Assembly (NCBI GenBank): GCA_944368065.1
Contig: CALVWV010000010.1
Span: 110,534-145,274 of the forward strand
Direction: 5' to 3'
From: an uncultured Clostridia bacterium
Lineage (GTDB): Bacteria; Bacillota; Clostridia; Christensenellales; Borkfalkiaceae
DNA length: 34,741 nt
Of the stretch, positions 1 to 9,530 are shown piece after piece. Both the position numbers and the translations under genes were made by a program. The number at the start of each line of letters is the position of its first letter. The stretch's first letter is position 1. The notes under the pieces were generated by a model. The model was not told the DNA's origin and made no database searches. It worked only from the letters and a program-made list of their open reading frames with translations.

Positions 1-2852
1 CCTTAGTAATACCTAAAACTCTCAGGACTGTACATATAACAGAAGAAGTGCGAGAATTTGCCACAGGCGCTTTCTACAGCGCTTATTCGCTTGAGAACGT
101 AATTCTCGACTATCCCGAAAAGCTTATGCGCGTAGGCAATTCCGCATTCGAAAATTGCTACAGTTTCGGCCGTGACACTACGCTTGGCGTCGCCGTAAAT
201 CCCGTATGGCTTTCTTACGTTTCATACATCGGCGATTATGCATTCAAATCTTACACCGGCGATACAGAAACTGACGTTACGACTGTATCCCTTGAAAACG
301 GCGGCGTAGGCGAACTTGTCACATATGAAAGCCCTCTCAACACGCTTTCGTATATCCCCGAACTTACAAACATAGTGACTATCGGCAAAGAAGCTTTCTA
401 TTACTGCGCAATGATAGAGCACATCACTTTCGGTGAGAACCTCAAATCTGTAGGCGACAATGCATTTATGTTTGCATTCACGCTCAGCAGTCTTCGCTTC
501 CCCGATTCGCTTGAAACGATAGGCAAATTTGCATTCTCGGCAACGGGTGCTACTGTCATAGAGTTTGGTACAGGCATACGCGAGATAGGCAGCATGGCAT
601 TCGGCGAAAGTTCTTCGCTCAGGCAGGTTATTTTCAGAGGTACAAACGTTCCCACACTCAGCGGCGGACAGTGCTTCAGCAATAGCGTTGACGAGGCGGT
701 TACCGGCAACTGGAATATCGGCTTTGAAGATGGATTCAAGATAATCGTACCTGAAAATGCGATAGACAAATTCACTTCGGCTCCCGACTGGACGGAATAC
801 ATTAAATATATAGACGGCGCAACAGACAATGCCGTTGACGTTTACTGGTCTGCAGACGGCTCTGACTGGGACGCGCTTTTCCAGTTCACGACGGGCGGCG
901 CAGTATTCGTTTCAGACCCCATGCTGACGTTCATTACATCCGTTGACGAAACAGGCACGTTCAGCCAGGCCTGCGGAACATACTACGCAATGCTTTGCGA
1001 AAGGGTGAGCGCGCAGGATTATGCGGCAAGTGCAGGCGCGCACGCAAGGGCGCTTTACGCAAACGAGTTTGCGGTAAAGATGTGGAATCCTTCGCTCGTC
1101 GATGAGAAAGGTAATGTGGTTGAACTTTACTTCGTAGTTACAAAGCTTCCTTTCGCAACTGAAAGCGGCCGCGTTCTCGTGCCCGTTCTCGGTTCGGCAA
1201 ACGCTGGCGCGACGTTCGGTACCGATAAGGTGAACGGTTCGTTTGTAATATCTTACAATAACTACGGCATTGCTCAGCTCATGCAGGTTGCAGACGGCAA
1301 GGCTACCGCGGTAGCCGACCCTCAGGGCACCTATTATTCCTGTGTGGAAGCTTCTGATATAAGCTATACCATATCATATTATAACAGCAATTTCGAACTC
1401 ATTTCTTCAAGAACTTTTGTAAGCGATTCTGTCAATGCGGCGGACGGTGTGGCTCCTCTTATAGAGAAGACGGCGGGTACTCCCGTGGTCATTACTTCGC
1501 CCGATTATAACGACGGCACGCTGCTTTTCCTCAAGGGCAACGGCACGGCTTACATACAGTACACCGATACGGCTGTCCGCGCATACACGGCCGATGTAAC
1601 GGTGAGCGGCAGCTTGAAGTACGGCGAAGAAGGTTACAAGGTAACGTTTGCAAACTTCAAGGACTCGGACGGCGCGTCTGTTGCATCTCTTTCGGGCAGC
1701 GCGGAGTTTTTCGGATTTGACGGAACAGATTATTCCCGCATCGATCTTGAAATAGGCGACTATTTCTATATGATAGTCAACGTTCAGAGCGAAGAGGAGT
1801 GGAGCGTGCTTGCTTATAACCAGCTTGAATCTGCTCCTAAAGTGATAATCCCTACGGGTTCGAACTACGAAGACGCATGGCGCTATAAAAAGCTTTCAAA
1901 TCCCACCGTTCTCGGCAGCGTGCAGATTTTTGCATCTGAAAACGGCATGACTTACTTTAGAGAGTACGACAAAGACAGTTCCATTGTTTCGTTCGGCACT
2001 GCGCAGATAAACGGCTCTGAAATAAAGCTTGTATCTGACGACGCAAGCGAGCGCACTGCCGTGCTTTCGGGTAATTCGCTTGCTCTCGACGGAAAGACTT
2101 TTACAAAATATAATAAGGCTGAAGACATGACCATGGTGCTTTACGATGCATCGGGCACATTCAGAGTATATTATTATACGGTAAAGACTGACGGTTACGG
2201 CAATATGTACATAATCGATGCCAGCGGCAACTACACCGTAACATATCTCGGCACATACGAGCCTATGGAAGGAACTTCGATATCTTCCATGGGTTACGGA
2301 TTGTTCGTATTTACCGGTTATCGCGTAAATTCGACTACGGGACAGCCTCAGACGGGCGCCGAGGAGGAGACGCTGTGGGTATTGTACGACATAACGTCCA
2401 TGACGCCCAGAACCAGCGCCCAGGATTCCCCTTGGTACACGCTTTCAATAGGTGTTTATTCCCCTGAAGAAGATACTCAGATAACCGTAAACGATGTCTT
2501 CGGATATAAGTTGTACGAAATCACGGTCGACGCATTCGGCGGCGTAACGTATGTTCAGTTTGAATATACCCTTGACCGCGAAGGCAATGCGACATATACC
2601 ACCCTTGAAAAGGGAGATGTCGACTACTTTGCTCCCGTATTCGACGACGACAACAATGTGGCTCTGCTAGTAGCTGTGGGCGCCGACGGACAGTCAATGT
2701 TCACGCTTAAGCCCGCGGGCGATGACAGCGATAATTTCAAGTTGGTAAACGAAGGCGGCCAGATGGTAGGCTATGCTCCTGCAGATGTTTCACCCGACGC
2801 ATCGTCGCTTGAAGCTCTGCCTGCAGGCGGCGTAACGTTCGGCACTGTCTGA
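1..2852 (+). CDS. BspA-like LRR_5 surface protein, 5' end outside the window (partial)
   Basis: The reading frame is open from base 3, so the gene begins upstream of the window and the GTG at 48 is an internal Val codon, not a start. The visible N-terminal part (to about base 650) carries seven LRR_5/BspA-type units with the typical 'AF..C..L..I.....I....A' pattern, for example GAFYSAYSL, NSAFENC, EAFYYC and DNAFMFAF. The remaining roughly 700 residues are beta-rich, with many Thr, Ser, Gly and aromatic residues, and match no family I recognise. No LPXTG motif or C-terminal membrane segment is visible, so any anchor or signal must lie in the missing N-terminus. BspA-type LRR proteins are generally secreted or surface-bound and often bind host or matrix proteins; that role is inferred here. 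The next gene starts 17 nt after the TGA. Confidence 0.85.
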   Translation, partial: LVIPKTLRTVHITEEVREFATGAFYSAYSLENVILDYPEKLMRVGNSAFENCYSFGRDTTLGVAVNPVWLSYVSYIGDYAFKSYTGDTETDVTTVSLENGGVGELVTYESPLNTLSYIPELTNIVTIGKEAFYYCAMIEHITFGENLKSVGDNAFMFAFTLSSLRFPDSLETIGKFAFSATGATVIEFGTGIREIGSMAFGESSSLRQVIFRGTNVPTLSGGQCFSNSVDEAVTGNWNIGFEDGFKIIVPENAIDKFTSAPDWTEYIKYIDGATDNAVDVYWSADGSDWDALFQFTTGGAVFVSDPMLTFITSVDETGTFSQACGTYYAMLCERVSAQDYAASAGAHARALYANEFAVKMWNPSLVDEKGNVVELYFVVTKLPFATESGRVLVPVLGSANAGATFGTDKVNGSFVISYNNYGIAQLMQVADGKATAVADPQGTYYSCVEASDISYTISYYNSNFELISSRTFVSDSVNAADGVAPLIEKTAGTPVVITSPDYNDGTLLFLKGNGTAYIQYTDTAVRAYTADVTVSGSLKYGEEGYKVTFANFKDSDGASVASLSGSAEFFGFDGTDYSRIDLEIGDYFYMIVNVQSEEEWSVLAYNQLESAPKVIIPTGSNYEDAWRYKKLSNPTVLGSVQIFASENGMTYFREYDKDSSIVSFGTAQINGSEIKLVSDDASERTAVLSGNSLALDGKTFTKYNKAEDMTMVLYDASGTFRVYYYTVKTDGYGNMYIIDASGNYTVTYLGTYEPMEGTSISSMGYGLFVFTGYRVNSTTGQPQTGAEEETLWVLYDITSMTPRTSAQDSPWYTLSIGVYSPEEDTQITVNDVFGYKLYEITVDAFGGVTYVQFEYTLDREGNATYTTLEKGDVDYFAPVFDDDNNVALLVAVGADGQSMFTLKPAGDDSDNFKLVNEGGQMVGYAPADVSPDASSLEALPAGGVTFGTV

Positions 2853-2869
2853 GCGGCAGCGGAGTAATT

Positions 2870-3130
2870 ATGGGTAAAAAAATCAGCGATGAATTTGTCG
2901 ACGACGGTCATACCATAGCGGACATGTCCGCCGAGTGGATGCCGTGGAACCGCGGATTCCGCGCACGCCGCGCAGAGAAGCGAAAAAAGAGCAAGCAGGA
3001 AAAAGCTGAAGAAAAAAAGCTTTACCGTGCAGCTGTTGCGGGCATGTGGCGGGCAATTATCCCGGCTGTAATTTGCATAATCGCCGCGTTCGGCATTGTA
3101 TATTTGCTGTTGCGGCTGTGGCTGAGCTGA
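2870..3130 (+). CDS. Small single-pass membrane protein, function unknown
   Basis: An 86-residue protein with a GGAG ribosome-binding site about 6 nt before the ATG. The first 30 residues are mixed and acidic (SDEFVDDGHTIADMSAEW). Residues about 30-52 are very basic and probably helical (RARRAEKRKKSKQEKAEEKK). Residues about 60-83 form one hydrophobic transmembrane helix, and the chain ends just after it. The basic patch before the helix predicts that the N-terminus stays in the cytoplasm. It sits 17 nt after the LRR protein and 15 nt before a lipoprotein gene, so it is very probably co-transcribed with them. I do not recognise a named family. Reality as a gene is supported by the RBS, the tight spacing and the well-formed TM helix. 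Confidence 0.75.
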   Translation: MGKKISDEFVDDGHTIADMSAEWMPWNRGFRARRAEKRKKSKQEKAEEKKLYRAAVAGMWRAIIPAVICIIAAFGIVYLLLRLWLS

Positions 3131-3145
3131 ACTTAAGAGGTATTT

Positions 3146-4393
3146 ATGCTGCTTATGAAACATAAATGGAAAATTATCTTATGCCTTATATGCGTGCTCT
3201 TTGCAACCTGCGCGCTTGCGGCATGCACTTACGAATTTGACCCTTCCGACACAGGTTATACGGTCACCGTTATTTACGATGCCAACGGCGGTCGTTTCGG
3301 CTCATCCGACGGAAACGAACAGCGCGAGTTCAGGTACAAGCCTGCCGTTACGATTATCGAACCGGGCGGAACGCAGAACAACCAGGTGGGCAGCCCCGTA
3401 TATTCATCAAGACATGTAATGGGCTGGTACGCAGCTGTTCTCGGCGATGACTTAAAACCGCTCAGAAATCAGGAGGACGAATACGTAGACGAAAACGGCG
3501 CTTCCATATTCGAAGGCGAGGCGTGGAACTTTGCAGAGGACAAGCTTCCCGACGAAGACGGCTATACGCTTTATCTTGTAGCCCGCTGGGCAATGAACTA
3601 TAAGCTCACCGTAGACGTAGGCGAAGAGGCGCGCGCGGCGGGACTTAAGAATGTGGAGTATACAACCTACACCGAGCCCGGCCCCCTTACAAGACCTTAT
3701 CTTGAATCCAGGGACAATTATTCTTGGGCGGGACATACGCTTTTCAGCTGCATCACATCTGACGGAAGAGAGATTGTTACCAGCGAAGACTGGGCAACGC
3801 TTGAATTTTCAGACGACAATCCTGAAATCACCGTTACTGTACGCTGGCTCGAAGGCGAGTGGGACATAATCCAGACGACATCCGAGCTCAGCTCAATGAA
3901 GTCGAGCGGCAACTACATACTTGCCACCGACATAGACATGCTCGGCAGGTCGTTCTCGCTGACCAACTTCCGCGGCGTGCTCGACGGCAACGGCAATACC
4001 ATTTCCAACTTCAAAAACACGGGCAATGCAGTTCTTTCAGACGCAACCGAATGGGGAGCGTTCTCATTCATGATGGGCGGCTATATCAAAAACGTTACAT
4101 TCAAAAACTGCACTTACTCATTGACGCTTTCAAAGGCGCTTACCGGCGAGGACAGTTACTATGCGGTAGGTTTCATAGCGGGCAACGGCTCTTCGATTTC
4201 CAATCTCGAAGATTTTACAAATATCGGTTTTGAAAATTGCACGCTCGACATCACCAAACAGGGACGCGCCGCTCAGGAAACAATCTTGACTGGCAGCGGA
4301 AGCTATGCGGGAATATTCGGCGAGCTTGCCGAAGGGCAGAGCTTCACTCCTTTGGAAGGCAGCACGGTAAACATTAACATCAAAGTTGGCTGA
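3146..4393 (+). CDS. Lipoprotein with InlB-type repeat and GLUG-like region
   Basis: A 415-residue predicted lipoprotein. It has a basic N-terminus, a hydrophobic stretch and a lipobox LAAC with the acylated Cys at residue 27. After it, residues about 38-150 look like an InlB/Listeria-Bacteroides (Flg_new) repeat: it opens with VTVIYDANGG and closes with LYLVARW. A second such unit seems to follow to about residue 235. Residues about 240-290 have the pattern that precedes GLUG repeats (ATDIDMLGRSF, FRGVLDGNGNTISNF), and the rest looks like beta-helix coils. The chain stops within this pattern (GIFGEL... NINIKVG), which is abrupt. An AGAGG site 5 nt before the ATG at 3146 supports this start; the ATG at 3155 is an alternative. 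The role is probably surface adhesion or scaffold, by inference. Confidence 0.8.
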   Translation: MLLMKHKWKIILCLICVLFATCALAACTYEFDPSDTGYTVTVIYDANGGRFGSSDGNEQREFRYKPAVTIIEPGGTQNNQVGSPVYSSRHVMGWYAAVLGDDLKPLRNQEDEYVDENGASIFEGEAWNFAEDKLPDEDGYTLYLVARWAMNYKLTVDVGEEARAAGLKNVEYTTYTEPGPLTRPYLESRDNYSWAGHTLFSCITSDGREIVTSEDWATLEFSDDNPEITVTVRWLEGEWDIIQTTSELSSMKSSGNYILATDIDMLGRSFSLTNFRGVLDGNGNTISNFKNTGNAVLSDATEWGAFSFMMGGYIKNVTFKNCTYSLTLSKALTGEDSYYAVGFIAGNGSSISNLEDFTNIGFENCTLDITKQGRAAQETILTGSGSYAGIFGELAEGQSFTPLEGSTVNINIKVG

Positions 4394-4439
4394 TTCAGTC
4401 AGGTTTATATATAAAGAAGATATATGTGAGGTAAATCAT

Positions 4440-7325
4440 ATGAAGAAAAAGTATCTGGCAATAGTTCTTGCAGGCGTATTTGCTCTCGGCATGCTTGCCG
4501 GCTGCAAGGATAATACAGACCCTAATCCTAACCCCGATGACCCTAATCCTAACCCCGATCAGGGCGGCAATACCCCGGTTGAGGAAGTTTACACCCCTAG
4601 CCAGCGCGAACAGAGCGACGCTATGGTTATAGGTATCGAAGGTGCGGATGGCGTTTTCAGCCCCTTCTTTGCTTCCGCGGCCTACGACTCCGAGATCAGC
4701 GGTCAGACCCAGATAGGCATGCTTACTTCTGAAGGCAGCAACTACGTTTACGGCGACGACGAAGCCTGCGTGGTAAAGGACCTCAAGATAACCTATCTCG
4801 ACAGCGCAAACAATTCCACTACATCGGCAAACGCTACTTATACGCAGTACGATTTCCTTATCAAAAACGGAATCAAGTTCTCTGACGGCGAGCCGCTTAC
4901 GATTGACGACGTTCTGTTCAATCTGTACGTATATCTTGACCCCGCATACACGGGCAGCTCCACGATATACTCCACGGACATAGTAGGTCTTGACCAGTAC
5001 AGGACGCAGTCTGCAGATGAAGGCGCGGCAGACGCTGCAGAAACCCAGGCGACGACCTATGCAGGCATACGCCTTAACCGCATCTATGACTGGCTTATCA
5101 ACAGGTACATCACAGTCAATAACGGCGGCAAGGAAGACGATACGCACAAATTTACATACAATCTTGAATCGTACGAAAACGAAATCATTGACGATATCAA
5201 CTCGTTCCTTCCCGAATATGTAACGGAGATAACCAACGATTATGATTCGGCTGTTTCCTCTTTCGATGAGACGAGAAAGGAATATAAGTTCGATAAGGGT
5301 GCATACTGGCAGTCCTATCTTTACAATTACGGTCTTATAACCGTGCAGACAGCAGGCAACAAACCCGTAAAAGAGCTTGTAGAGTTCGATGACGACGGAA
5401 ACTATGTCGCTGCTCCCGCGGGTGCCGTGGAAGATGACCAGAAGTATTTCAGCGTATATACTTTTGATTTTTCGGCTAACGGCTATGGCTGGATAAAGGA
5501 TGAAATCGATGAGTATGTAGCCGAAAACTGGCAGAATATGGACGATGACGGCTGGCAGACAGCACAGGGCGCTACCGACGAAGAGAAGAAGGAAAACGCC
5601 AAAAAAGCAAATGCCACAAAGGAAATCTGCATAATTCTTGCGTTTGAAAAGACGATCGGCACTACAGATGCTGCCATCGATGAAAATCTTTCCCTCGATA
5701 AAATAACGTACAGCTTATATACTGATTTCGCTGCAACGATACTCGGCTGCGCAAGCACCAATACGCTTTACAATAATATATATGCCGACGAGTATTCAAA
5801 GATAATAAGCAGCACTTCGGATAGCGCTACCAAGACCATATCGGGCATAACGACTGAAAAAGTTACGTCATTCACCAACGATCAGGGCACTTACGAACTT
5901 GACGGCACGTATGACGTCCTTCACATCAAAATAAACAAGATTGACCCTAAGGCTATATGGAACTTCGCGTTCACCGTAGCGCCTCAGCACTACTATGCAC
6001 CTGCAGACGAAGCTCAGAAGTATGTCGACGACAAGCACTTCCTTGTAAACGGCGTTGTGTTCAACAGCACCGACTTCATGAACGATGTGCTTAAGGCAAC
6101 TTCAAGGCTCCGCGTTCCCGTAGGCGCAGGTCCTTACATGGCAAGCACTTCTTCAGGCCTCGCTGCAGGACAGAAATATCCTTCGCCCACCGAGTTCTGG
6201 AACAAGAGCATGGTTTACTACGAGCGCAACCCTTACTTTGATACGCTTGACGGCGTGGAAGGCGGCGCTATTCAGAACGCAAAAATCAAATATCTCAGGT
6301 ATTCTGTAGTTAACTCCAACTTCATTCTCGACCAGCTTGAAAGCGAGGACCTCGATGTTGGTGAACCCAATGCAACCCAACAGAACGTCAACAGGGTAAA
6401 CGGCATTGAAAAACTTACAGGTGACCCCACCTGGACAAACGGCTACGGCTATATGGGCATAAACGCAGGCAAAGTTCCCGATGTATGGATGCGCCGTGCG
6501 CTTATAAAGGCCATTGACCTTAAACGTATCAAGAGCTATTATCCCGGTAAACTTTCCGAAATAATTTATCGTCCGATGTCGAATCAGTCGTGGGCTTATC
6601 CCCAGAACGAAGCTGCTCAGCGTCCTTTCGAAGGCGATGTATACGACGATACCACAGATCAGTATTATCATGTGGACTACACTTACGATGAGAGCGGTAA
6701 ATCAATTTACGATATGCTTATGGCGCACGGCTACAAGGGCAACGGTTCGCGGATAACCGCCGATCCCAGCGGCAAAACGCTTGAAACAATTACGTTTACC
6801 GTAGCAGGCGAATCGACAGACCATCCTGCATGGGCAGCGTTCAAGCAGGCAGAGCTCGTGCTCGAAAAAATAGGTATTCCTGTAGACGTAAAGACGGATA
6901 TAAATGCGCTCAGCGCGCTCACCCGCGGCGGTCTGGCAGTATGGGCGGCAGCATGGTCAAGCACCAACGACCCCGATATGTACCAGGTTTACCATAAGGA
7001 TTCCCGCGCGGGCAGTACTGCAAACTGGGGCTACAACGAAATAAAGAAGGGCGGAGCTGAATATCAGTTCGAATCCATGACTATAGATGAGCTTTCCGAG
7101 CTTATTGATGAAGCGCGCGAAGTGCTCGATCAGGATACGCGTGCTGCAATTTATGCCGAAGCTTTAGACCTTGTAATGGAGCTTGCGGTAGAAATGCCTC
7201 TTTACCAGAGGAATGACCTCACAGTTTACAACAATACCAAGATAGACGGTACAACCCTCAATCCCAATCCTACCGCATTCGACGGACTCTTTGCAAAGAT
7301 TTGGGAAGTTGGTTACGTCGACTAA
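4440..7325 (+). CDS. oppA: Peptide ABC transporter substrate-binding lipoprotein (SBP family 5, OppA type), enlarged
   Basis: This is the extracellular solute-binding component of the oligopeptide transporter encoded just downstream. The start is set at 4440 by a GAGG site 8 nt upstream and by the signal peptide that follows; the frame is open upstream to 4386 but that extension has no signal features. The lipobox is LAGC with Cys22, followed by a short Asn/Pro/Asp linker made of two direct repeats. Family 5 landmarks are FLIKNGIKFSDGEPLTIDDVLF in pieces near residue 140-160, VGAGPYM, YYERNPYF, and YLRYSVVNSNFILDQLESEDLDVG. At 961 residues it is far longer than the usual 500-600, with about 330 extra residues between the KFSDG region and the region before VGAGPY. 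Family and operon context give the role; the exact ligand cannot be read from sequence, and oligopeptides are most likely. Confidence 0.88.
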   Translation: MKKKYLAIVLAGVFALGMLAGCKDNTDPNPNPDDPNPNPDQGGNTPVEEVYTPSQREQSDAMVIGIEGADGVFSPFFASAAYDSEISGQTQIGMLTSEGSNYVYGDDEACVVKDLKITYLDSANNSTTSANATYTQYDFLIKNGIKFSDGEPLTIDDVLFNLYVYLDPAYTGSSTIYSTDIVGLDQYRTQSADEGAADAAETQATTYAGIRLNRIYDWLINRYITVNNGGKEDDTHKFTYNLESYENEIIDDINSFLPEYVTEITNDYDSAVSSFDETRKEYKFDKGAYWQSYLYNYGLITVQTAGNKPVKELVEFDDDGNYVAAPAGAVEDDQKYFSVYTFDFSANGYGWIKDEIDEYVAENWQNMDDDGWQTAQGATDEEKKENAKKANATKEICIILAFEKTIGTTDAAIDENLSLDKITYSLYTDFAATILGCASTNTLYNNIYADEYSKIISSTSDSATKTISGITTEKVTSFTNDQGTYELDGTYDVLHIKINKIDPKAIWNFAFTVAPQHYYAPADEAQKYVDDKHFLVNGVVFNSTDFMNDVLKATSRLRVPVGAGPYMASTSSGLAAGQKYPSPTEFWNKSMVYYERNPYFDTLDGVEGGAIQNAKIKYLRYSVVNSNFILDQLESEDLDVGEPNATQQNVNRVNGIEKLTGDPTWTNGYGYMGINAGKVPDVWMRRALIKAIDLKRIKSYYPGKLSEIIYRPMSNQSWAYPQNEAAQRPFEGDVYDDTTDQYYHVDYTYDESGKSIYDMLMAHGYKGNGSRITADPSGKTLETITFTVAGESTDHPAWAAFKQAELVLEKIGIPVDVKTDINALSALTRGGLAVWAAAWSSTNDPDMYQVYHKDSRAGSTANWGYNEIKKGGAEYQFESMTIDELSELIDEAREVLDQDTRAAIYAEALDLVMELAVEMPLYQRNDLTVYNNTKIDGTTLNPNPTAFDGLFAKIWEVGYVD
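4518..4559 (+). repeat. Two perfect 21-bp tandem repeats in the oppA linker
   Basis: Two identical in-frame 21-bp units (4518-4538 and 4539-4559) each encode DPNPNPD, directly after the lipidated Cys of the binding protein. They form a flexible tether between membrane and binding domain. Copy number could vary between strains because unit length is a multiple of three. Confidence 0.9.
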
Positions 7326-7344
7326 AGCAAATATCGGTGAGTAA

Positions 7345-8340
7345 ATGGTTAAGTACATATTAAAGCGCATAGGCCTGTCTGTTATAATACTGATAGGCGT
7401 ATCCATGATAATATATTTCCTGGTAAGACTGATGCCCGTAGACTTCGTAACTAACTACTACGGCGGTCAGGTTGCCAATGGTGAAATGACGCAGGAAGAC
7501 CTTGAACGCTTGAAGGAAATTTACGGCATATCCGATTCTTCCTTCATGGGTATTCTCAGCGGTTATCTTCAGTGGATGGGCAACGTGTTGCAGGGTGACC
7601 TCGGTAACTCGTTCAAATACAGCGCAAAGGTAAGCGACGTTATAGTTCAGAACATGGGTATATCGTTCGGTATAGCTTTTGCTGCGTTCATTCTTGAAAT
7701 AATTATAGCAATACCCCTCGGTGTTAAGGCTGCAACAAAGCAGTACGGCGCGCTCGACTATACCTCCAGCGTACTTACGATGATAGGTACGGCGTTACCG
7801 ACTTTCTTCTTTGCGGCAATATGCATTCAGCTGTTTTCGGTAGGGCTGGGCTGGTTCCCCGTGGGCCAGCTCTCCAGCAACCTGCCTGTAGACGCTTCGG
7901 GCTGGACAAGGTTCTGGGATATGATCTGGCATCTTATAATGCCCGTCGGAATAATGGTATTCCTTTCCGTTGGTTCGCTCATGCGCTATACGCGTACCAA
8001 TACGCTTGAAGTGCTCAACGCGGACTATATACGTACCGCACGCGCAAAGGGACTTAAGGAAAGCAAAGTAATATACAAACACGCCTTCCGCAACACTCTC
8101 ATTCCTTTGGTAACGCTTCTTGCGGGCACGCTTCCCATGCTTTTCAGCGGCGCCATGATAACAGAGCAGATGTTCTCAATTCCCGGCGTCGGCAAGATGG
8201 CTTACGACGCGCTTAAAGCGGGCGACGTACCGTTCGTCATGGGCTACAATATGTTCCTTGCAATACTTACCGTACTCGGCACGTTGCTTGCCGACCTGAT
8301 GTACGCGGTCGTTGACCCCCGCGTCAAGATTAACAAATAG
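7345..8340 (+). CDS. oppB: Oligopeptide ABC transporter permease OppB/DppB
   Basis: A 331-residue inner permease of the peptide importer, normal length for the family. It begins with the classic N-terminal segment of this family (KYILKRIGLSVIILIGVS) followed by a long external loop (residues about 30-100), then five more membrane helices. The cytoplasmic EAA loop that docks on the ATPases is clear: YIRTARAKGLKESKVIYKHA, then FRNTLIPLVT. The late helices contain MLFSGAMITEQMFSIPGVG, also typical. The gene lies 19 nt after oppA and 11 nt before oppC. It pairs with OppC to form the channel. Confidence 0.95.
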   Translation: MVKYILKRIGLSVIILIGVSMIIYFLVRLMPVDFVTNYYGGQVANGEMTQEDLERLKEIYGISDSSFMGILSGYLQWMGNVLQGDLGNSFKYSAKVSDVIVQNMGISFGIAFAAFILEIIIAIPLGVKAATKQYGALDYTSSVLTMIGTALPTFFFAAICIQLFSVGLGWFPVGQLSSNLPVDASGWTRFWDMIWHLIMPVGIMVFLSVGSLMRYTRTNTLEVLNADYIRTARAKGLKESKVIYKHAFRNTLIPLVTLLAGTLPMLFSGAMITEQMFSIPGVGKMAYDALKAGDVPFVMGYNMFLAILTVLGTLLADLMYAVVDPRVKINK

Positions 8341-8351
8341 GAGAAGAGCCG

Positions 8352-9524
8352 ATGGATAAAGAAACCAAAGAGCGCGAAGAAAACGGCGCCGTTGACGGCG
8401 TGGAAAATCTTTCGCCCAATCAGCCCACGGGTCAGTTCGTCAATGTAATGGCTGAAGAAATGGCTGAAACCAAGCTTGCGGCGCGTGACGCAGAAATGGA
8501 GGAAGAAGAGCCCGAACATCTTGAAGACAGGGTAAAAACTCTTTCCCCCGCGGCGGTAGTCGCAAAGCGTTTCTTCCGTTCAAAGCTTTCGGTGTTCGGT
8601 CTCGTCACCCTTATAGTGCTGTTTTTGTTTTCGTTTGTCGGACCTCTCTTCGGCAGCTTTACGGATGCCATATGGGAGCAGGACGAAGTCGACAACAACC
8701 CCGGTAAACTTATTGAAATTTACCAGTCCTATTCTTATACGGACTCTGAAGGCAATCTGCAGACTGCATACGGCTATACGCTCACGCAGAACAGCTTCAA
8801 CTTCGACGGTCCTATAAGCGATGACCATATCCTCGGTACCGATAAAAACGGTTACGATGTATTCTCCCGCATAATGTACGGCGGCAGGATATCGCTTACG
8901 CTCGGCTTCGTCGTCGTAATACTGCAGACGGTGCTCGGCATAGTGCTGGGCGGTCTTGCGGGCTACTTCGGCAAGTGGGTGGACATGCTGATAATGCGAA
9001 TAGTCGATATTTTCGCATGTATCCCGACGCTGCCGATAATGCTTATAATAAGTTACATGCTCGACGCCAACGGCATGCAGGCGATGCCAAGGCTGTACGT
9101 AATGATGGCCATGCTGACACTTATCGGCTGGGCGGGCGTCGCGCGAATGGTGCGAGGGCAGATACTTTCGTTGCGCGAGCAGGAGTTCATGATGGCGGCG
9201 GAAGCCACCGGCTTAAGCCTCTGGCGCAAGCTGTTCAAACACCTGTTGCCCAACGTACTGCCCCAGCTCATAGTTTCAATGACTCTCGGCCTCGGCAACG
9301 TAATTCTGACGGAGGCGACGCTCGGATATCTCGGTCTCGGCGTTCCTCAGGAATACGCAACGTGGGGCAACATGATTAACGTACTGACAACGGAAGTATC
9401 CTACTGGGGTCAGTATCCCAATCAATGGGTTCCCGTCGGCATATGCATCGTTCTTGCGGTGCTCGCATTCAACTTCGTAGGCGACGGCCTGCGCGATGCT
9501 TTCGATCCTAAGATGAAGAGGTAA
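8352..9524 (+). CDS. oppC: Oligopeptide ABC transporter permease OppC/DppC
   Basis: A 390-residue second permease. The first roughly 75 residues are cytoplasmic, acidic and low in complexity (many Glu), longer than in typical OppC. A first helix (about 80-97) is followed by an extracellular loop of about 60 residues. That loop includes a Gly/Asn hairpin (YTDSEGNLQTAYGY) before the conserved family motif HILGTDKNGYDVFSRIMYGG. The EAA loop reads EQEFMMAAEATGLSLWRKLF, followed by KHLLPNVLPQLIV. The C-terminus holds ATLGYLGLGVPQEYATWGNM and the final FNFVGDGLRDAFDPK, both OppC hallmarks. The start has a GGAG site just upstream of the ATG. The gene is 6 nt from oppD. Confidence 0.95.
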   Translation: MDKETKEREENGAVDGVENLSPNQPTGQFVNVMAEEMAETKLAARDAEMEEEEPEHLEDRVKTLSPAAVVAKRFFRSKLSVFGLVTLIVLFLFSFVGPLFGSFTDAIWEQDEVDNNPGKLIEIYQSYSYTDSEGNLQTAYGYTLTQNSFNFDGPISDDHILGTDKNGYDVFSRIMYGGRISLTLGFVVVILQTVLGIVLGGLAGYFGKWVDMLIMRIVDIFACIPTLPIMLIISYMLDANGMQAMPRLYVMMAMLTLIGWAGVARMVRGQILSLREQEFMMAAEATGLSLWRKLFKHLLPNVLPQLIVSMTLGLGNVILTEATLGYLGLGVPQEYATWGNMINVLTTEVSYWGQYPNQWVPVGICIVLAVLAFNFVGDGLRDAFDPKMKR

Positions 9525-9530
9525 AGCCGC

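Noticed and set aside
48-50. GTG as start of the first LRR protein
   Set aside because: The frame stays open to base 3 with LRR-like sequence (VIPKTLRTV), so the gene begins before the window.
4386-4439. Longer OppA from 4386
   Set aside because: The extension precedes a complete signal peptide and overlaps the upstream gene; GAGG fits the ATG at 4440.
4394-4439. Promoter-like AT-rich stretch (TATATA) before oppA
   Set aside because: A -10-like element may be present but I see no credible -35 box at proper spacing.
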